From the NCBI GenBank assembly GCA_035633075.1, contig DASQFQ010000064.1, positions 1 through 12,467 of the forward strand: DNA of 12,467 nucleotides. The letters run 5' to 3'. Under the pieces are notes generated by a model that worked only from the letters and a program-made list of their open reading frames with translations, searched no databases and had not been told where the DNA came from. Below are positions 8,082 through 12,467 of the stretch, one piece after another (position 1 is the stretch's first letter; each line of letters opens with the position of its first letter). A program made the position numbers and the translations under genes. The stretch comes from DASQFQ01 sp035633075. Lineage in GTDB: Bacteria; Actinomycetota; Thermoleophilia; Solirubrobacterales; Solirubrobacteraceae.

Positions 8082-9353
8082 ATGGGCATCTCCCAGGTCG
8101 CCGACCCCGGCCTGGCCGCCGCCGGCCAGGCCCGGATCGAGTGGGCCGACGCGCAGATGCCCGTGCTGCGGTCGATCCGCGAGCGGTTCGCCTGCGAGCG
8201 GCCGCTGGCCGGGGTCCGCGTGGCTGCCTGCCTGCACGTGACGGCCGAGACGGCGAACCTGATGCGGGTCCTGGCGGAGGGGGGCGCGGAGGCAGCGCTG
8301 TGCGCGGCCAACCCGCTCTCCACTCGCGACGACGTCGCCGCCGCGCTGGCCGAGCACCACGGGACCGAGGTGCACGCCGTTCGCGGCGAGGACGCGTCCG
8401 CCTACACCGCCAACGTCACCGCCCTGGTCGAGGGCCGCCCGCAGGTCACGCTGGACGACGGCGCCGACCTGCTGATGGTGCTGCACGACTCGCGCACCGA
8501 GCTGCTCGCCGACATGCTCGGGGGCACGGAGGAGACGACCACGGGGCTGCTGCGCCTGCGCGCGCTGGAGACCGAGGGGCGCCTCGCCTGCCCGGTGCTC
8601 GCCGTCAACGAGGCCCGCACCGAGCGCCTGTTCAACGATCACTACGGCACCGGGCAGTCGACGCTCGACGGGATCCTGCGCGCGACGAATCTGCTGCTCG
8701 CCGGGCGCACCTTCGTCGTGCTCGGCTACGGCTGGACGGGCAAGGGCGTGGCCCTGCGCGCGCGCGGGGCCGGCGCTCAGGTCATCGTCTGCGAGGTGGA
8801 CCCGATGCGCGCGCTGGAGGCCCGCATGGAGGGCTTCGAGGTCATGCCCGCGCTGCGGGCGGCCGAGCGCGGGGACGTCTTCGTGACCGTGACGGGGAGT
8901 CGAGACGTGCTCAGCGGCGCGCATTTCGAGCGCATGAAGGACGGCGCTGTGCTCGCCAACGCCGGCCACTTCGACATCGAGATCGACCTCGAGGCGCTGG
9001 GCGCGACGGCGACGGGAGGCGTGCGCGAGGTCCTGCCCTTCGTCGAGCAGTACGACCTCGGCGACCGCCGGCTGAACTTGCTCGCCAGCGGCCGCGTGGT
9101 CAACCTCGCCGCCGGCGAGGGGCACCCCGCCGCGGTGATGGACATGTCCTTCGCCAACCAGGCGCTCGCGGTCGAGCACCTGGTGCGCCACGGGTCAGGG
9201 CTCGCCCCGGCCGTGCACCCGGTGCCCGACACGATCGACCGCGAGGTCGCCCGTCTCAAGCTCGCCTCGTTGGGCGTGGAGATCGACCAGCTCACCACGG
9301 CCCAGCGGGACTACCTCTCCTCCTGGGGCGCGGGAGCCCCGGAGGTTGAGTAG
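8082..9353 (+). CDS. Archaeal/thermophile-type S-adenosylhomocysteinase paralogue with altered catalytic residues
   Basis: 423 residues, clearly of the same superfamily but of the shorter archaeal/Thermotoga-like type. It lacks the ~40-residue insertion and the KxDHYRY tail and ends in YLSSW plus nine residues. Preserved: His52 (CLHVTAET), Asp125/126 (LDDGADL), Glu151 (GTEETTTG), NAD loop GYGWTGKG (215-222), His296 (GHFDIEID) and His348 (GHPAAVM). Changed: the segment normally VNDxxTKxxFDNxYG reads VNEARTERLFNDHYG. The catalytic Lys (human Lys186) is therefore Glu181, the catalytic Asp190 is Asn185, and the following Asn is Asp186. These bases read unambiguously (GAG 8622-8624, AAC 8634-8636, GAT 8637-8639). 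The gene starts 10 bases after ahcY without a strong ribosome site, so it is probably co-transcribed. It may act on another S-nucleosyl thioether, bind NAD or ligand without catalysis, or modulate the active enzyme. Confidence 0.88.
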   Translation: MGISQVADPGLAAAGQARIEWADAQMPVLRSIRERFACERPLAGVRVAACLHVTAETANLMRVLAEGGAEAALCAANPLSTRDDVAAALAEHHGTEVHAVRGEDASAYTANVTALVEGRPQVTLDDGADLLMVLHDSRTELLADMLGGTEETTTGLLRLRALETEGRLACPVLAVNEARTERLFNDHYGTGQSTLDGILRATNLLLAGRTFVVLGYGWTGKGVALRARGAGAQVIVCEVDPMRALEARMEGFEVMPALRAAERGDVFVTVTGSRDVLSGAHFERMKDGAVLANAGHFDIEIDLEALGATATGGVREVLPFVEQYDLGDRRLNLLASGRVVNLAAGEGHPAAVMDMSFANQALAVEHLVRHGSGLAPAVHPVPDTIDREVARLKLASLGVEIDQLTTAQRDYLSSWGAGAPEVE

Positions 9354-10144
9354 CGCTCGGCGCGCTCGTCCTCGCGATCGGCCTCGCCGAGCATCCGCGC
9401 GAACAGGTAGACGAGGGCGATGCCCATAACGATCGACTGCTCGAGCGCCATGATCAGCCCCGCCACGTGCTGGTCGTCGAGCGGGCTCAGGCCCCAGCGG
9501 GTGCCCGAGCCGGCGTAGGCGTCGTACAGCAGGTCGGGGGAGAACGCGAGCAGGATCCCCAGGAAGCCGACCAGCAGCTTGGCCGAGGCCATGTAGACGA
9601 CGGGGCCCAGCCCGCCCAGCCGCAGCCTGGAGCGGATCGGTGAGAGCAGGTGCCACCAGTACAGAAGGCCCGCGGCCGCGAAGGTGAGGTGCTCGAGGAC
9701 GTGGACGGCGGCGTGCTCGAGGGCGGCGTCGTAGAGGGCGGGCACGTGCCACAGCCACATCGCCCCGACGTAGGCGACGACACCGAAGACCGGGTGGCCG
9801 AACGGCCCGGCAGCGCGCTCGACGCGGTGGATCACCCGGGTCACCGGGCGCAGGATCCACCTGGTCAGGCCCAGCGTGAGCGCGATCGGCGCGAGGTCGG
9901 CGATCAACAGGTGCTCGACCATGTGCATCGAGGCGAGCTGCTCCCCGAGCCGGTCCACGGGTGAGATCAGGGCCACGAACAGGCATGCCAGCCCGGCCGC
10001 CCAGGCCGTCGCGCGCCAGCCGCTCGCGGCCCGCGCGCCGCCCTGCGCCCGCGCGCGGCGCCAGCGCAGTCCGTAGCCCACCCCGTACCCCGCCAGCGCG
10101 ACCAGGACGGCGGGAGCCAGGGTCCACGAAGTCTCGACGGGCAC
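9311..10144 (-). CDS. ctaG: Cytochrome c oxidase assembly protein, CtaG (caa3 type)
   Basis: 277 residues, a polytopic inner-membrane protein thought to help deliver copper to subunit II / the CuB centre of aa3/caa3 oxidases. About seven hydrophobic segments are visible, near 8-27, 45-61, 76-96, 118-133, 147-165, 180-201 and 225-248. Family landmarks: HMVEHLL (74-80), MWLWHVPALYDAAL (129-142), HVLEHLTF (148-155), LYWWHLLSP (161-169) and HVAGLIM (226-232); the histidines are candidate copper ligands. The frame stays open far upstream across comF, but that part has no membrane character. I take GTG at 10144, giving MPVETSWTLAP just before the first helix; ATG at 10207 would add 21 polar residues and overlap comF. 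The polar C-terminal tail (from about 252) overlaps the end of the hydrolase paralogue gene by 43 bases on the other strand. It diverges from comF. Confidence 0.88.
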   Translation of the reverse strand: MPVETSWTLAPAVLVALAGYGVGYGLRWRRARAQGGARAASGWRATAWAAGLACLFVALISPVDRLGEQLASMHMVEHLLIADLAPIALTLGLTRWILRPVTRVIHRVERAAGPFGHPVFGVVAYVGAMWLWHVPALYDAALEHAAVHVLEHLTFAAAGLLYWWHLLSPIRSRLRLGGLGPVVYMASAKLLVGFLGILLAFSPDLLYDAYAGSGTRWGLSPLDDQHVAGLIMALEQSIVMGIALVYLFARMLGEADREDERAERYSTSGAPAPQEER

Positions 10145-10201
10145 GCGGCACGATTGTGACGATCGCGTGGTGAACGGTGGGTCGGCGCGCGCGAGGCTCC
10201 G

Positions 10202-10225
10202 CTGCATGTCCCCCTGCATGTCCCC
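10202..10225 (+). repeat. Perfect 12-bp tandem duplication carrying the comF start codon
   Basis: The unit CTGCATGTCCCC occurs twice without interruption (10202-10213 and 10214-10225). Each copy contains an in-frame ATG (10206 and 10218), so the protein can begin MSPCMSPL or MSPL. It probably arose by slippage. Confidence 0.85.
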
Positions 10226-10898
10226 CCTCGCGGAGCTGCTCGCCGTCATCGCGCCCCCCACCTGCCTCGCCTGCCGTGAGCCGCTGGCTCGTGCCGGCCC
10301 GCCCGTGTGCTCCGACTGCCTACGGGCGCTGCCGTGGCTGCGCGGGGTGCGCTGCCCCCGCTGCGCGCTGCCGCGCCATCGCGCTGGAGCATGCCCCGCC
10401 GGCGGGGCGGCCTTCGATCGCGCGTGGGCCCCGCTGGCCCACGAAGGCGTTGCGCGTGACCTCGTTGCGGCGCTGAAGTTCCGCGGCGCCCTGCCCGCGG
10501 CGCGGGTCATGGCCGCCCAGCTGGCCGCCAACCTGCCGTCGGACCTGCGCGTCCCCGAGGCGGTGCTGGTCGTCGTGCCCCCGCATCCCGGCCGCCGCCG
10601 GCGCCGTGGGTATGACCCCGCGGCCCTGCTGGCGCGTGCGCTCGCCGCGCGGACGGGAGTGGCGCGGCGCGACTGCCTGCGCCGCGCGGGGCCCGACGTC
10701 CGCCAGGTCGGCGCCGGCCGGGCGCAGCGGCGCCGACCCGGCCGCATCGAGATCGTGCTGGCGCGAGCCCCGCCCGAAGCCGCCCTTCTGGTCGACGACG
10801 TCCACACCACCGGGGCCACGTTGGAGGCGTGCGCGAGCGCGCTGCGGGCGGGTGGATGCCGCAGCGTGGCGGCCGTGACCTACACGCGGGCGCTGTGA
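10206..10898 (+). CDS. comF: ComF family phosphoribosyltransferase-like protein
   Basis: 230 residues from ATG 10206. The N-terminal zinc-binding region has paired cysteines in CLAC, CSDC and CPRC (about residues 20-60), typical of ComF proteins. The C-terminal type I phosphoribosyltransferase fold has the PRPP loop ALLVDDVHTTGATL (about 195-208) and PPHPGRRRRRGYDPAALLA in the middle. In competent bacteria ComFC acts in DNA uptake/transformation, but the family is widespread and its exact reaction is not settled. GAGG at 10193-10196 is nine bases before ATG 10206 and favours that start. ATG 10218 and GTG 10167 are alternatives. The stop at 10896-10898 is 56 bases before hpf. comF-hpf-secA is also the order in Bacillus (comFC-yvyD-secA), which supports the naming. 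No other competence gene is seen here. Confidence 0.88.
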   Translation: MSPCMSPLAELLAVIAPPTCLACREPLARAGPPVCSDCLRALPWLRGVRCPRCALPRHRAGACPAGGAAFDRAWAPLAHEGVARDLVAALKFRGALPAARVMAAQLAANLPSDLRVPEAVLVVVPPHPGRRRRRGYDPAALLARALAARTGVARRDCLRRAGPDVRQVGAGRAQRRRPGRIEIVLARAPPEAALLVDDVHTTGATLEACASALRAGGCRSVAAVTYTRAL

Positions 10899-10909
10899 CC
10901 GGCGGGCTG

Positions 10910-10950
10910 TAGCATCCGCTTGAGTCGAGTCATACGGCGCACGAGAGGAG
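10910..10950 (+). promoter_or_regulatory. Putative hpf promoter and ribosome binding site
   Basis: TAGCAT (10910-10915) could be a -10 box giving a leader of about 30 bases. GAGAGGAG (10943-10950), four bases before the ATG at 10955, is a strong Shine-Dalgarno sequence. Between them lies a short direct repeat, GAGTC-GAGTC (10922-10931). The ribosome site is well supported; the promoter is a guess. Confidence 0.4.
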
Positions 10951-10954
10951 TCCC

Positions 10955-11353
10955 ATGCGCATCGAGGTCAAGGGACGCAACCTTCCGGTCACCGACGAAC
11001 TGCGCGAGCACGTCACTCGCCGTTTCGACAAGATCGCCAAGCAGGTCTCAGAGCTGGCGGTCCTCGAGGTCGAGATCTGCGAGGAGCGCAACCCGGCGAA
11101 CCCCGACCGGCAGGTGGCCGGGGCGACCCTCTACCTCAAGGGCGTCACGCTGCGGGCGTCCGACGCCTCGCGGGACGTGCGGCACTCGATCAACCTGGTC
11201 GCCGACGAGCTCGGCCGCCAGGTCAAGCGCCACCGCGTCAAGCGGCGCAAACGGCGCGAGTCGCGGGCCGCCGCCGAGGCCGAGCCGGCACCGATCGCGG
11301 GCGTGCCGCCGGCCGTCGGAGAGGCGCCGGGCGGTCAGCCGCCGGCGGTGTAG
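10955..11353 (+). CDS. hpf: Ribosome hibernation promoting factor / RaiA family, short form
   Basis: 132 residues. Binds the small ribosomal subunit at the mRNA/tRNA site and silences ribosomes in stationary phase or stress. The N-terminal 95 residues show the beta-alpha-beta-beta-beta-alpha domain: MRIEVKGRNLPVTDELREHV, RRFDKIAKQ (22-30), the acidic strand LEVEICEERNP (37-47), GATLYLKGVTLRASDASRDV (56-75) and the basic helix ending GRQVKRHRVKRRKRRES (about 87-103). The rest is Ala/Pro/Gly-rich and seems disordered. The C-terminal dimerisation domain of long-form HPF, which joins ribosomes into 100S dimers and is usual in actinobacteria and firmicutes, is absent. It is preceded by a strong ribosome site and followed 30 bases later by secA. 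Its stop codon lies inside the left arm of a long palindrome. Confidence 0.9.
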   Translation: MRIEVKGRNLPVTDELREHVTRRFDKIAKQVSELAVLEVEICEERNPANPDRQVAGATLYLKGVTLRASDASRDVRHSINLVADELGRQVKRHRVKRRKRRESRAAAEAEPAPIAGVPPAVGEAPGGQPPAV

Positions 11354-11375
11354 GGCGCAGGGCCGCGCCCTACAC
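11348..11375 (+). promoter_or_regulatory. Perfect 11-bp inverted repeat between hpf and secA (hairpin or operator)
   Basis: The left arm GTGTAGGGCGC (11348-11358), six-base loop AGGGCC and right arm GCGCCCTACAC (11365-11375) form a perfect, very GC-rich stem that a G-T and a C-G pair can extend. The hpf stop TAG is in the left arm. The right arm forms most of TACACT (11371-11376), the likely secA -10 box, and ends nine bases before the secA ATG. No T-run follows, so it is not a classical intrinsic terminator. It could be a U-less terminator or attenuator, a processing site, or a protein-binding palindrome on the secA promoter. Confidence 0.6.
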
Positions 11376-11383
11376 TGAGAGTC
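11371..11383 (+). promoter_or_regulatory. Putative leaderless -10 promoter of secA
   Basis: TACACT (11371-11376), seven bases (GAGAGTC), then ATG. It has the same spacing and the same GAGTC-ATG junction as the aldehyde dehydrogenase gene. No good Shine-Dalgarno sequence lies 5-9 bases before the ATG, which fits transcription starting at the start codon. No -35 box is clear. Confidence 0.45.

Positions 11384-12467
<1,084 letters not shown>

Noticed and set aside
10145..10819. N-terminal extension of ctaG across comF (502-residue version)
   Set aside because: No membrane or family character in the extra part, and it is the antisense of comF. GTG at 10144 fits the first membrane helix.
11348..11375. 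Calling the hpf-secA palindrome a classical intrinsic terminator
   Set aside because: No T-run follows the stem, and it ends nine bases before the secA ATG, overlapping that gene's probable -10 box.

Overview
The window is about 70% G+C and densely packed. Long open frames on both strands are a codon-bias artefact. It looks like a high-GC actinobacterium, most likely of the class Thermoleophilia (Solirubrobacterales-like). The support is the comF-hpf-secA order, a bacterial-type and an archaeal/thermophile-type S-adenosylhomocysteinase side by side, and secreted protein families I associate with that class. This placement is inference; no rRNA gene is present.

Layout. (1) Bases 2-3074 hold a sugar-nucleotide operon on the + strand: the 3' part of a UDP-glucose dehydrogenase, an NDP-sugar pyrophosphorylase with a left-handed beta-helix tail, and a bifunctional phosphoglucose/phosphomannose isomerase. 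Both junctions are one-base TGATG stop/start overlaps. Together they would supply UDP-glucuronate and, with a phosphomannomutase not seen here, GDP-mannose for envelope polysaccharide. (2) Bases 3103-5696 hold an aldehyde dehydrogenase and a secreted protein of unknown function that apparently starts at a rare ATT codon inside the dehydrogenase stop region. (3) Bases 5693-6200 on the - strand are a decayed gene for a secreted protein. Its signal peptide, N-terminal domain and C-terminal domain lie in three different frames, and a central part seems to be missing. (4) Bases 6252-9353 hold a MerR-type regulator translationally coupled (ATGA overlap) to a canonical S-adenosylhomocysteinase, followed 10 bases later by a diverged second homologue. 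In the second protein the catalytic Lys is Glu, and the Asp-Asn pair next to it is swapped to Asn-Asp. (5) ctaG (cytochrome oxidase assembly) on the - strand overlaps the end of the second hydrolase gene by 43 bases and diverges from comF. (6) comF, hpf and the first 361 codons of secA form a block with conserved order. A perfect 11-bp inverted repeat sits between hpf and secA.

Most worth a second look: the tandem, catalytically altered hydrolase paralogue under MerR control; the pseudogene; a repeated TANNNT-N6..9-ATG arrangement pointing to leaderless transcription at four genes; the palindrome over the secA start region; and the ATT start. I see no tRNA, rRNA, CRISPR array, insertion sequence or defence system.
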